Part shown: one piece after another, positions 51,619-59,634 of the stretch | How positions within the stretch are numbered: the stretch's first letter is position 1 | Layout of the letters: each line of letters begins with the position of its first letter | Source: Dehalococcoidia bacterium | Lineage (GTDB): Bacteria; Chloroflexota; Dehalococcoidia; Tepidiformales; Tepidiformaceae | Direction of reading: 5' to 3' | Assembly (NCBI GenBank): GCA_020432045.1 | Contig: JAGQHB010000031.1 | Location: 1 to 59,977, forward strand | Length of the DNA stretch: 59,977 nucleotides | Program-made: the position numbers and the translations under genes | Notes under the pieces: model-generated | What the model saw: only the letters and a program-made list of their open reading frames with translations | Database searches by the model: none | Told to the model about the DNA's origin: nothing

Positions 51619-52827
51619 ATGCCAGGACCAGCTTCCCGCGCAGCGGCCATCATCGGCGCCGCAGAGGCGAACGAGATCGGCTATCCGGAAACACCGAAGA
51701 CGGCCATCCAGCTTCATATCGAGGCGATTAAGAACGTCAGCGACCAGACGGGCATCCCGATCTCGATGATCGACGGCATCTTCAGTGCCGGCTGGTCTTC
51801 GCAGATCGCCGAGCACCTGGGCCTGCACCCGAACTACATCGACACCACCTCCGTCGGTGGATGTTCGTTCGAGATGCACGTACACCATGCGCTTGCGGCG
51901 ATTCACGCCGGCATCGTGAACGTTGCCCTCGTCAGCCACGGCGAGAACGGCTATTCGGCCCGCGCTACCAAGGGACGCGGTACCGGCCGCCCCCAGGGCG
52001 GCGACCCATGGTCCCCGGACGCGATGTTCACCGCGCCCTACGGCGTGGCCGGCGCGCCATCGAACTATTCGCACGCGATGACGCGCCACAACCACGTTTA
52101 TGGCACGACGCCCGAAGACTTCGCGCACATCGCCGTCGTGACGCGGCAGTGGGCGACGCTCAACCCGCGCGCAATCATGTATTCGAAGGACACGCACCCG
52201 GCGGGCGGCCCGATCACCGTCGAGGACGTGGCCAACTCGCGGATGATCTCCTGGCCATTGACGCTGCTCCACGTCTGCCTGGTCACGGACCACGGCGGCG
52301 CAGTCCTCGTCGTCAGCCCCGAGATTGCCCGCGCGGCGAAGACGAAGCCCGTCTGGATCGCCGGCGCCGGCGAGAATATGAGCCATTCGAGCATGCTCGA
52401 AATGGGCGACTTCACCGCCACGTCGGCGGCGGCCTCTGCGGCGAACGCCTACAAGATGGCCGGGATGGGTCCGGAAGACATGGAAATGGCCATGATCTAC
52501 GACTCGTTCACGGTCACCGCGGGGATCACGGCCGAGATGCTCGGCCTCGCGCCACGCGGCGAAGGCTTCACGCTCTGGAAGGACGGCCGCGCTGCTCCTG
52601 GCGGCAAGTTCCCGATCAACACCAACGGCGGTGGCCTGTCGTTCAACCACTCGGGCATGTACGGCATGCAGCTGCTCGTCGAAGCCTATCGCCAGCTTTC
52701 GGGCACGGCAGAGGACGGCGGTTTCAGCGGCGACAAGGGCAAGCAGACCAGTGCAAGGTCCTGCGTCGTCAACGGCACGGGCGGCAGCCTTTCGACCACA
52801 GGCACCCTGGTGCTCGTCGCCGACTAG
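51619..52827 (+). CDS. Thiolase-family protein, SCP2/nondecarboxylating type
   Basis: A 402-residue thiolase-fold protein of the SCP-X-like group. SVGGCSFEMHVHHALAAIHA near residue 76 holds the nucleophile Cys, IYDSFTVTAGITAEMLGL near 293 is typical of this branch, and NTNGGGLSFNHSGMYGM near 334 has the His region. NGTGGSLSTTGTLVLV ends it. Paired with DUF35, it probably handles acyl-CoA condensation or cleavage, perhaps in steroid or branched-acid metabolism. The direction and substrate are not determined. A 21-bp terminator follows. Confidence 0.9.
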   Translation: MPGPASRAAAIIGAAEANEIGYPETPKTAIQLHIEAIKNVSDQTGIPISMIDGIFSAGWSSQIAEHLGLHPNYIDTTSVGGCSFEMHVHHALAAIHAGIVNVALVSHGENGYSARATKGRGTGRPQGGDPWSPDAMFTAPYGVAGAPSNYSHAMTRHNHVYGTTPEDFAHIAVVTRQWATLNPRAIMYSKDTHPAGGPITVEDVANSRMISWPLTLLHVCLVTDHGGAVLVVSPEIARAAKTKPVWIAGAGENMSHSSMLEMGDFTATSAAASAANAYKMAGMGPEDMEMAMIYDSFTVTAGITAEMLGLAPRGEGFTLWKDGRAAPGGKFPINTNGGGLSFNHSGMYGMQLLVEAYRQLSGTAEDGGFSGDKGKQTSARSCVVNGTGGSLSTTGTLVLVAD

Positions 52828-52841
52828 GCAGTCCGCAATAA

Positions 52842-52887
52842 CACGAAGAAGAGGGGCTGGCCGCGGGGCCAGCCCCTCTTCTTCGTG
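52842..52887 (+). terminator. Strong terminator hairpin after the thiolase gene
   Basis: A perfect 21-bp stem (starting CACGAAGAAGAGGGG) with a 4-nt GCGG loop lies 14 nt after the thiolase stop. There is no long T-run. Confidence 0.75.
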
Positions 52888-52953
52888 CAGGCAGAGTCGC
52901 GAACGTGACATTGGTCGCATCGGCGGGCGCCGGATCAGGGGACGCTTGGCCCC

Positions 52954-54273
52954 ATGTCACACCATCCGGGAGACGTCCCGCTGTCCGTGGTCCGCCAGGC
53001 CCGGCCGACAGCCCATGCCACTCCTCGAACAACCATCGTGCAGAGCCCGTGGGTTTTTGCTGCCTGGATGGGAACCGGAGCGCTCGTCGCTGTCCTTGCA
53101 GGCCTCGTGTTGGGCGCGCTCGCAGGCGCTGAAGTCGGCATCGGCAACGGCCGGTGGACGCAAGCGGTGGAAGCGCACGGCCGGCTGCAGCTCTTCGGCT
53201 TCGTAGCGACCTTCGTCGTGGCACTTGGGCTGGAGTTCCTGCCGCGCCTGAATCAGCGCCCGCTCTTGCCGCGTTACGTGCGCACCGGCGTTCCCGGGCT
53301 CATCGTCGCCGGGAGCCTGCTCGGCGCAGCAGCACAGTTCTGGCACGAGGAAGCATCCTGGCTGGCCATCCCATCCGGGGTCATGCTCACGGCCGGCGCC
53401 ATCGCATTTGCCGTGGTCACGTGGCGGATCCCCCTGCCGCGGCCATTAAGCATCGACCCGCAGCCCCTGTTCGTGCGTTTTGCGGCGCTCTGGCTGGTCG
53501 CGGCTGCAGCTCAGTCAGCCTGGGCACTGGCAAACGCGACCGAAGGAGTCGTGCCCACGATCGATTCGCAGCTTGCGATCGAGATGTTCCTGCGCGGCTT
53601 TATCATCCTGACGATCACGGGAATCGGGCTGCGGGCATTCGTGGGCCATCTGAATCTGAACCCGATCGCCCCCCGGCACCAGGTCGTGCTCCTGGGGTTG
53701 GTCAACCTGAGCCTGCTGGCATGGTTGGCCGGGGAGGGGATTGGGCCACTCGCGGGCTGGGCCTGGCTCGTCCGGGCTGCCAACATTGGCTACGGGCTCA
53801 CGCTCCTCTTACTGGTCCGCGAGTTCCAGCTGTTGCCGCGGCTGACACGAGGGCCCAGGCACCCCCGCTACGAATGGTTCATCCCACTCGCATGGCTGGG
53901 CCTGGTCGTCTACGCGGTGATGCTCGTGGGCGCAAACCTGTTCTTCGGTGACGAGCGCCTGAACCTGTACCAGGAAGGGGCACTCAGGCACACGTTCATC
54001 CTCGGCTTTATGGTGCCGCTGATGGCCGCGATGGCGCACATCGTCCTCGCGCGATTCGCGACCGGCAGGGTCCACTGGGAACCTGCGCTCAACATGGCCT
54101 TCATCCTGGTGATGGTCTCCTGGCCAATGCGGGTCATCCCCGCGCTCGGTGATGGGGCGCCTTCTGCACTGGAACGGACCTCGCTTGGGCTTTCCGGCGT
54201 GGTTCTGATGTGTGGGCTGGGGCTGGTTGCTGCCGTGGCTCTCCGCGCGGCATGGGTGGTGAAGAGGCGGTAG
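52954..54273 (+). CDS. NnrS-like polytopic membrane protein
   Basis: A 439-residue protein with about twelve membrane segments. EAHGRLQLFGFVATFVVALG near residue 70, FWHEEASWL near 130 and LRAFVGHLNLNPIAPRHQVV near 228 fit NnrS-family haem-containing membrane proteins, which are linked to nitric-oxide stress and denitrification. The His residues at the end of helices are kept. No denitrification genes are near, so its exact role is open. GACGCT 7 nt upstream is a poor match to the local -10 pattern. Confidence 0.75.
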   Translation: MSHHPGDVPLSVVRQARPTAHATPRTTIVQSPWVFAAWMGTGALVAVLAGLVLGALAGAEVGIGNGRWTQAVEAHGRLQLFGFVATFVVALGLEFLPRLNQRPLLPRYVRTGVPGLIVAGSLLGAAAQFWHEEASWLAIPSGVMLTAGAIAFAVVTWRIPLPRPLSIDPQPLFVRFAALWLVAAAAQSAWALANATEGVVPTIDSQLAIEMFLRGFIILTITGIGLRAFVGHLNLNPIAPRHQVVLLGLVNLSLLAWLAGEGIGPLAGWAWLVRAANIGYGLTLLLLVREFQLLPRLTRGPRHPRYEWFIPLAWLGLVVYAVMLVGANLFFGDERLNLYQEGALRHTFILGFMVPLMAAMAHIVLARFATGRVHWEPALNMAFILVMVSWPMRVIPALGDGAPSALERTSLGLSGVVLMCGLGLVAAVALRAAWVVKRR

Positions 54274-54351
54274 AGGCGGAGGGCGCGGTGGATGGCGGCG
54301 CCGTTGCGCATGACGGCGCCGCTGCCGCCGCCTACGAACACCTTGGCGGCC

Positions 54352-55161
54352 TCAGCCCCCGAAGCTATCCATCGTAAGCAACAGACATTTCACGCTGCCG
54401 CCCGCCTTGATGAACTCATCCATCGGCGTGGCCAACGGGGTGAAGCCCCACTGCTGAAGCGCGGCCTCTGTCGCCGGGCAGCCACTATTGAGGATGACGT
54501 GCGAACGGCCGGCAACCACCGCGTTGCAGGCAAACCGGTTTGCTTCGACCTCAGGGACCGCGAACGTGTCACGGAAGGACGTCTCGATGAGTGCCAACCC
54601 CTGTGCGGTGAACGCGCCGGGATAGTAGACGATGCGACCGCCGCCCAGGGGGAAGAAGCACGTATCGAGGTGGTAGAAGCGCGGATTCGTAAGCTCCAGG
54701 CGGTGCACGGGCTTGCCGAGGATCTCATCGAGATGGTCGAGCGCGCCGGCGTGCGTCCGGAAGCGAAACCCGGCGAACACTGCATCGCCAGCGTCGAGCA
54801 CATCGCCTTCGCCTTCCCAGTAATGGGGTTCGTGCACTGTCCCGACCTGGAACCCATGGTCTTCGAACCATTCCACAAATAAGCCAGCCTCGGGCTGGCG
54901 CTCTGGGAAGCGGAAGTTGGAAGGGATGAACCGTCTCCCGAGCACGACGCCGGCGTTGGCGGTAAACACCATGTCCGGGACGTTCGCAGCCTGTGGGACG
55001 AGCAGGACGTCGACGCCGCTGCCACGGAGCAAGGTCACAAGGCTATCCCACTGGCGGTCTGCCACCGGGCCATCGACGGCGTTGGCACGGCGCATCCACG
55101 GGTTAATCTCGTAGTCGATGCGGTAGTACTCCGGGCGGCACATGAGGACAGAACGGGTCAT
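54352..55161 (-). CDS. Dimethylargininase/amidinotransferase-like enzyme
   Basis: A 269-residue enzyme of the arginine deiminase/DDAH superfamily, beta-propeller fold. PDMVFTANAGVVLGRRFI near residue 62, EGEGDVLDAGDAVFAG near 115, FYHLDTCFFPLGGGRIVY near 162 with the catalytic His, and GGSVKCLLLTM near 254 with the nucleophile Cys are all present. The substrate could be dimethylarginine, arginine or a similar guanidino compound. TAGGCT ends 6 nt before the ATG. Convergent with the NnrS-like gene. Confidence 0.85.
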   Translation of the reverse strand: MTRSVLMCRPEYYRIDYEINPWMRRANAVDGPVADRQWDSLVTLLRGSGVDVLLVPQAANVPDMVFTANAGVVLGRRFIPSNFRFPERQPEAGLFVEWFEDHGFQVGTVHEPHYWEGEGDVLDAGDAVFAGFRFRTHAGALDHLDEILGKPVHRLELTNPRFYHLDTCFFPLGGGRIVYYPGAFTAQGLALIETSFRDTFAVPEVEANRFACNAVVAGRSHVILNSGCPATEAALQQWGFTPLATPMDEFIKAGGSVKCLLLTMDSFGG

Positions 55162-55167
55162 CCATCG

Positions 55168-55173
55168 AGCCTA
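55168..55173 (-). promoter_or_regulatory. -10-like hexamer
   Basis: TAGGCT ends 6 nt before the ATG at 55161. Confidence 0.45.
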
Positions 55174-55234
55174 CAGGTTATGAGCGATGCCTTTGCGATC
55201 CGCTACACTCCCGCGCGGAACGGAGGACGCAGCA

Positions 55235-56095
55235 ATGGACATACGCCAGGAGTTCCGGACGAAGATGGTGCGGCCCACCGCGGAGCTGGTAGTCGCGCCG
55301 CTCGCACTCGACCCGCTTTCTGCGGCACTGGCGAGATCCGTCGGCTTTTCGGCGGTGTACCTGGGCGGGGGCGGCATGGGCTACGCGCGAGGCACCACCG
55401 AGGCGTTGCTCACGGCATCGGAGCTGGCTGACGCCTGCCGCGCGATCACTGAACGCGTCGATGTCGCCGTCGTCGTGGACGGTGGCGTGGGCTTTGGCGA
55501 TGCGGTCCACATGTACCGCTCCGTGCGGATGCTGGAACAGGCCGGCGCCGCAGCCGTCGAGATCGAAGACCAGGTCTCACCCAAGCGCGCACACCATCAC
55601 AAGGGCGTCGAACACCTCGTTCCCGTCGATGAGATGGCGGGGCGCATCGAGGCGGCGCGGCAGGGACGCCACGGTGATTACCCCGTGATCATCGCCCGCT
55701 GCAACGCCTTTTCGCATGAAGGGATCGAGGCCACGCTGGAGCGCGCGCGGCGCTACGAAGCGGCCGGCGCCGAGCTGCTCATGCTGTTGCCGCGGACGCC
55801 GGCGCAGTTCGAGGCTGCGACCGGTGGCACGCGCGTGCCGCTCGCCGCGATGACGACCGGGCCGGGGCGGACGCCATCAGAGATGACCAGCGCGGGCTAT
55901 GCGCTCTCGGTCGACGCGATGAGCGCGACGGTACTGGGATTCCGGGCACTGAAGGCCGGCTACGAGGGCATCCGCGACCGCCAGGACTATGGCCTCACGA
56001 GCGAGGAGGTCGCGGCGACTATCCGCGAAGTCGGCGAGACCATCGGCATCGAGCAGTTCTACGAGATTGAGCGACGGACGACAGAGCGAGGATAG
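55235..56095 (+). CDS. Isocitrate lyase/PEP mutase superfamily protein
   Basis: A 286-residue protein of the PEP mutase/isocitrate lyase superfamily. VVAPLALDPLSAALARSVGF near residue 19, VYLGGGGMGYARGTTEALLT near 41, VEIEDQVSPKRAHHH near 107 and VIIARCNAFSHEGIEATL near 145 fit. The lyase catalytic KKCGH segment is replaced by KRAHHHKG, and the metal-site DTGYG by GGVGFG, so it is not isocitrate lyase. It may be an oxaloacetate decarboxylase-like or other C-C lyase. GGAGG stands 8 nt before the ATG; TACACT at 55204-55209 is a plausible -10. Confidence 0.78.
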   Translation: MDIRQEFRTKMVRPTAELVVAPLALDPLSAALARSVGFSAVYLGGGGMGYARGTTEALLTASELADACRAITERVDVAVVVDGGVGFGDAVHMYRSVRMLEQAGAAAVEIEDQVSPKRAHHHKGVEHLVPVDEMAGRIEAARQGRHGDYPVIIARCNAFSHEGIEATLERARRYEAAGAELLMLLPRTPAQFEAATGGTRVPLAAMTTGPGRTPSEMTSAGYALSVDAMSATVLGFRALKAGYEGIRDRQDYGLTSEEVAATIREVGETIGIEQFYEIERRTTERG

Positions 56096-56112
56096 CGTCT
56101 TCTCGCTACTTG

Positions 56113-56889
56113 TTATGTCGTTTGCAAACGGGCCGAAAGCTGCCGCCAGAGCACCGGATTGGCAGCCACCAGCGTGAGGCGTTCGCCAGGCACGTCGACG
56201 AATTCCGTTCGGCCACCCGCCTCTTCGATGATGACGCGGCCGGCGGCCATATCCCACGGGTTCAGTCCTGACTCGTAGTAGGCATCGAGCCTGCCGCAGG
56301 CGACCGCGCAAAGGTCGAGCGCGGCCGAGCCGGCGCGGCGCAGATCCCGCACGATCGGCACGATCCGGGCCGCAACCTGGCCCTGTGCGCGACGCACATC
56401 CTTGTCGTAGCCAAAGCCCGTCCCCGTCAGCGCCTGCCCCAGCGTGGTGACGTTCGAAACGGCGACGGCCCGCCCGTTGAGCGTCGCGCCGTGTCCCCGC
56501 GCCGCCGAAAATAGCTCATCGCGCGATGGATCGAAGACAACGCCGGCCGCCAGCGCGCCATCAACTTCGACGCCGATCGAGACGCAGAAATCGCCGCGCC
56601 GGTAGAGGTAGTTCGTCGTGCCGTCCAGGGGATCGATCACCCAGCGGATGCCGCTCGTACCGTCACGCGCGCTGCCCTCTTCGCCGAGGATGCCGTCATC
56701 CGGCCGCACCGCCAGGATGCGGGAGACGATGAGTGCCTCCGACTCGCGGTCCACGTCACTGACCATGTCTGTCAGGCTCGACTTCGTGGCAACGTCCGTG
56801 CGGACCTCGTGCAGCCGCGTGAGCAGCACGGCCCCTGCCTCACGGGCGATCACTTCGCTGAGCTGTTGCAGTTCGAGCAGGTCCGCCAT
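56113..56889 (-). CDS. Inositol monophosphatase-family phosphatase
   Basis: A 258-residue phosphatase. The metal-site motifs are ILGEEGSARDG near residue 67, WVIDPLDGTTNYLYRRGDFC near 83 and NPWDMAAGRVIIEEAGGRTE near 209, all intact. The family includes inositol-1-phosphatase, histidinol-phosphatase and PAP phosphatases, so the substrate is open. TAGCAT ends 8 nt before ATG 56889. Convergent with the PEP-mutase-like gene. Confidence 0.92.
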   Translation of the reverse strand: MADLLELQQLSEVIAREAGAVLLTRLHEVRTDVATKSSLTDMVSDVDRESEALIVSRILAVRPDDGILGEEGSARDGTSGIRWVIDPLDGTTNYLYRRGDFCVSIGVEVDGALAAGVVFDPSRDELFSAARGHGATLNGRAVAVSNVTTLGQALTGTGFGYDKDVRRAQGQVAARIVPIVRDLRRAGSAALDLCAVACGRLDAYYESGLNPWDMAAGRVIIEEAGGRTEFVDVPGERLTLVAANPVLWRQLSARLQTT

Positions 56890-56897
56890 GTGTGGCG

Positions 56898-56903
56898 ATG
56901 CTA
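56898..56903 (-). promoter_or_regulatory. -10-like hexamer
   Basis: TAGCAT ends 8 nt before the ATG at 56889. Confidence 0.35.
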
Positions 56904-57398
56904 CGGGATGGGCGCGAACGAGTCGTGGTTCAGGGGGACAGTGCCAGACGGCACCGGGACCGCGATCACCGGTTGATTGTCCTGGCGCAGGCGCACCCAC
57001 GCGGGCACTGCGCCGCCGCTGGCGGGGAACTCGACGACCACGCCGGCGACGCCATCGCCGGTGATTCGCTCCGGCCCGCTCACCAGCGTGCCCGTGACGA
57101 CCGAGCCATCGTCAAGGAGAAGTGTCCAGTGGCGAAGGTCGAAGGCCGCACCGTCGCCAGACCGTTCGAACTCCGCGTTCAGCCTGTAGACGTCGCCGGA
57201 GCGAGTGATGCCGGAGACATCCCAACGCGTGGAAACGGATCCGCCGGATGAGTGCGTCCGGAGCGACGCTGCAGTGACGGCCGCCACGATCATGAGGACG
57301 AGCAGGAGGCCAAACCCGATCATCGCGAGCCGGAGTGGCCAACGCGGGAGCGTGAACTCGACGGTGACACCGCCTGGCCGGGGGAAGCTGGCATTCAT
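56901..57398 (-). CDS. Single-pass membrane protein, distal gene of a pair
   Basis: A 165-residue protein with a membrane segment near residues 24-45 (LAMIGFGLLLVLMIVAAVTA) and an extracytoplasmic beta-rich domain (TRWDVSGITRSGDVYRLNAE, HWTLLLDDGSVVTGTLVSG, FPASGGAVPAWVRLRQDNQP). No family recognised. Its ATG overlaps the stop of the upstream gene as ATGA, so translation is coupled. Its stop lies 12 nt before the phosphatase start, so the three may also form one transcript. Confidence 0.6.
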   Translation of the reverse strand: MNASFPRPGGVTVEFTLPRWPLRLAMIGFGLLLVLMIVAAVTAASLRTHSSGGSVSTRWDVSGITRSGDVYRLNAEFERSGDGAAFDLRHWTLLLDDGSVVTGTLVSGPERITGDGVAGVVVEFPASGGAVPAWVRLRQDNQPVIAVPVPSGTVPLNHDSFAPIP

Positions 57399-57832
57399 TC
57401 GGCGCCACTTTTCACAAGTGATTCCTGGAGGACCGTGAAGCCGTCGCGCACCAGGTATGCGGGCTCGAAGCCATCGGGAAGCGTCGCGATGAGCTCGACG
57501 ACGATGCCATCCGTACCGGCCGGTGCCGGGTGGGACCGCGTCGACAGCAGCAACACCTGGGAGCGGTCCGTGTTAGCGACGAACCAGCGTTCGCCGGGCC
57601 GGTCGATTGACCTTTCCGATTCAACGAGCAGGCTGCCAGTCCATACGTTTCCCTGGCTGGACTGCTGGAAGAGCGTGGCCGTTGGCTGGATTCCGCCGGT
57701 ACCGCCACCGGTGTCCCATGGTGTTTTCGCAACCAGCCACCACGCCAGCAGCGCGACCAAAAGCCCGACAACGACCCAGCCGGGGATTCGCAGCACAAAG
57801 TGGAAGTCGTTGTCGTGTGGCCGCGCAACCAT
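57395..57832 (-). CDS. Single-pass membrane protein, proximal gene of a pair
   Basis: A 145-residue protein with a membrane segment near residues 16-36 (IPGWVVVGLLVALLAWWLVA) and a small extracytoplasmic domain (NVWTGSLLVESERSIDRP, VLLLSTRSHPAPAG). It resembles the next gene product in layout, short cytoplasmic end and one beta domain outside, so the two may form a complex. No family is recognised. ATG 57832 follows TACGAT by 7 nt. An upstream extension is rejected because it is antisense to the next gene. Confidence 0.55.
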   Translation of the reverse strand: MVARPHDNDFHFVLRIPGWVVVGLLVALLAWWLVAKTPWDTGGGTGGIQPTATLFQQSSQGNVWTGSLLVESERSIDRPGERWFVANTDRSQVLLLSTRSHPAPAGTDGIVVELIATLPDGFEPAYLVRDGFTVLQESLVKSGAE

Positions 57833-57839
57833 GAACAAG

Positions 57840-57845
57840 ATCGTA
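57840..57845 (-). promoter_or_regulatory. -10-like hexamer
   Basis: TACGAT ends 7 nt before the ATG at 57832. Confidence 0.45.
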
Positions 57846-57879
57846 CCACCGTACGCCGTGCGCAGGCCCGTAGTCCCTG

Positions 57880-57908
57880 TTGACAATCGTTTGAGAACGG
57901 AACAGCAT
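57880..57908 (+). promoter_or_regulatory. Promoter candidate
   Basis: A consensus TTGACA (57880-57885) is followed after 17 nt by CAGCAT. Transcription would begin about 20 nt before the GTG start of the small gene at 57938. Confidence 0.4.
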
Positions 57909-57937
57909 TCCAGCCGATTCAAACAGGGGTGTCTCGC

Positions 57938-58249
57938 GTGCGCTTTCTCGTCATCACGAAAAACGTCCATCCAGTGCCGATGGAACTCTTCGGCATGCTG
58001 GTAGAAGGACTCCAGCAATGGGCTGACACCCACCTCGCCTCCGGGAAGATTGAGCAGACGTGGTCGTTCTCGGGTCAGCCGGCCGGGGGTGGCATCCTCA
58101 ACGTGGACAGCCACGAAGAGCTCGAGGAGATCATGACGGGGTTTCCCTTCGGCAACTGGGCCGAGACGCAAATCATCCCGCTCTCCGACCTGCATCGTTC
58201 GATCGCGGGGATGCGACAGGCAGCCGAACGGATGGCGCCTCCCGCCTGA
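57938..58249 (+). CDS. Muconolactone isomerase-like small protein
   Basis: A 103-residue protein with a ferredoxin-like alpha-beta pattern: MRFLVITKNVHPVPMELFG, a helix (LVEGLQQWADTHLAS), a strand (GGGILNVDSHEELEEIM), then PFGNWAETQIIPLSDL. It resembles muconolactone isomerase-like and dimeric alpha-beta-barrel proteins of unknown function. Start is GTG 57938 or GTG 57929, with AGGGG near 57924. Confidence 0.6.
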   Translation: MRFLVITKNVHPVPMELFGMLVEGLQQWADTHLASGKIEQTWSFSGQPAGGGILNVDSHEELEEIMTGFPFGNWAETQIIPLSDLHRSIAGMRQAAERMAPPA

Positions 58250-58284
58250 GGCTGACGGGGAATCACCGAGCCCAACAGCCCGGG

Positions 58285-59634
58285 TTACGCCCCCTCCCAG
58301 CGCAGCTCCCACAACCGCACCGGCTCCTCCAGTCCCTTCAGCTCCTGGATTCCGGCGTCCGCGAACAGGAAGCCCTTGCCCGCGACCAGCTGCCGCACCA
58401 CATCCGAGACCAGCACCTGCCCGCCCGAAGCCTTCCCCGCGATCCTCGCGGCGGCGATGACGCTCGAGCCGAAGAGGTCGTCGTCCTCGGCGATCGGCTC
58501 GCCGGCGTTGATGCCAGCGCGGATGCGCAAGGCTTCCCCGCCGATGCCGCCAGCCACCGCCCGCTGCAACGCCACCGCGCAGTCCAGCGCCCGCTGCGCG
58601 GACCCGAAGCTGGCCATAAAGCCGTCGCCCATGGTCTTGACTTCCTGGCCGCCGTGGGCCGCCAGCGCCTCGCGGGTGATCCGTTCATGCTCCCGCAGCA
58701 CCTCGCGACCCTTCGCATCGCCCAGCCGCGACATCATCGCCGTGTGCCCTTCGAGGTCCGTGAAGAGGAGTGTGCGAAAGACACCGGGCTCCTCGCCGGT
58801 CGCGGCCGATCTGGACTCGAGGTCGGCAAGGAAGCGCCTCACTTCCGCGGTCACGTTCGGCGCCCACGAAGCCGCGCCGCCCGCGGGAAACACCATGAGC
58901 TCTGCCTCCGGGATCTCGCTCGCACACTTCTGAATCGAATCCGGATCTCCGATCCTTTCCGCGCCATGAGAGATGATGAGGGACGGCGCCTTCACTTCTC
59001 GGAGAAACTCCGATCCGCGCAATCCGGGTACGGCGCGCCGGACAGCGGCGCCGTCTTCCCATGTGGTGCTTACTCTTTGGATGCGAGCGAGGTCCCGGGT
59101 CAGGAACGGATCTTGCTCAAGGCCCGCGATGAGCACGGCTGTCATCTCCGCACCAACCTCGTGGTTGGCCTCCATTAGCGCATAGACGCCACGGAGGAGT
59201 GGAGTCGTGTTTTCGCCGGTCGAGTGACGGCCGAGAGCCGGGTTGTAAAGAATGAGACCGCGAACCATCTCGGGCATTTCGACTGCCGCCCGGATTGCCA
59301 GGGATGCCATCTCGCCGTGCGCGAGCAGCACCGCCGGATCCGCGACCGCAGCCAGGACTGCGCGGAGATCTTCGACGAGATCAGAAGGTGATATGTCGCG
59401 AAGGCCGCGGGTCGACATCCCATGATTGCGAAGGTCGAAACGCACAAGACGGGCGTACTCAGCGGCCGCGCGACAGTAAGCCCAGGCGGTCTCCAATTCG
59501 ACCTCCTCTTGAACGTGGCTGAAGTCGATCGCGTGAATCCGTACAAGCGGAATGCCGCTGCCAAACGACCAGTACGCGATCGAGGCGCCACCGGCGGAGG
59601 GCACGTAGCGAATCCGGGGCTTCGCGTCCATCAT
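58285..59634 (-). CDS. Alpha/beta-hydrolase-class III cyclase fusion
   Basis: A 449-residue signalling protein. Residues 1-270 are an alpha/beta-hydrolase-like domain (IRYVPSAGGASIAY, VRFDLRNHGMSTRG, LLAHGEMASLAIRAAVEMPE) without GxSxG or the usual His (AGGAASWAPN). Residues 286-440 are a class III cyclase: FTDLEGHT with metal Asp293, EVKTMGDGF with Lys333 and Asp337, then DLFGSSVIAAARI with Asp386 and Arg397. Lys and Asp favour ATP; the usual Asn is Ile393. ATG 59634 overlaps the previous gene's stop as ATGA, so it is coupled to it. Confidence 0.88.
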   Translation of the reverse strand: MMDAKPRIRYVPSAGGASIAYWSFGSGIPLVRIHAIDFSHVQEEVELETAWAYCRAAAEYARLVRFDLRNHGMSTRGLRDISPSDLVEDLRAVLAAVADPAVLLAHGEMASLAIRAAVEMPEMVRGLILYNPALGRHSTGENTTPLLRGVYALMEANHEVGAEMTAVLIAGLEQDPFLTRDLARIQRVSTTWEDGAAVRRAVPGLRGSEFLREVKAPSLIISHGAERIGDPDSIQKCASEIPEAELMVFPAGGAASWAPNVTAEVRRFLADLESRSAATGEEPGVFRTLLFTDLEGHTAMMSRLGDAKGREVLREHERITREALAAHGGQEVKTMGDGFMASFGSAQRALDCAVALQRAVAGGIGGEALRIRAGINAGEPIAEDDDLFGSSVIAAARIAGKASGGQVLVSDVVRQLVAGKGFLFADAGIQELKGLEEPVRLWELRWEGA

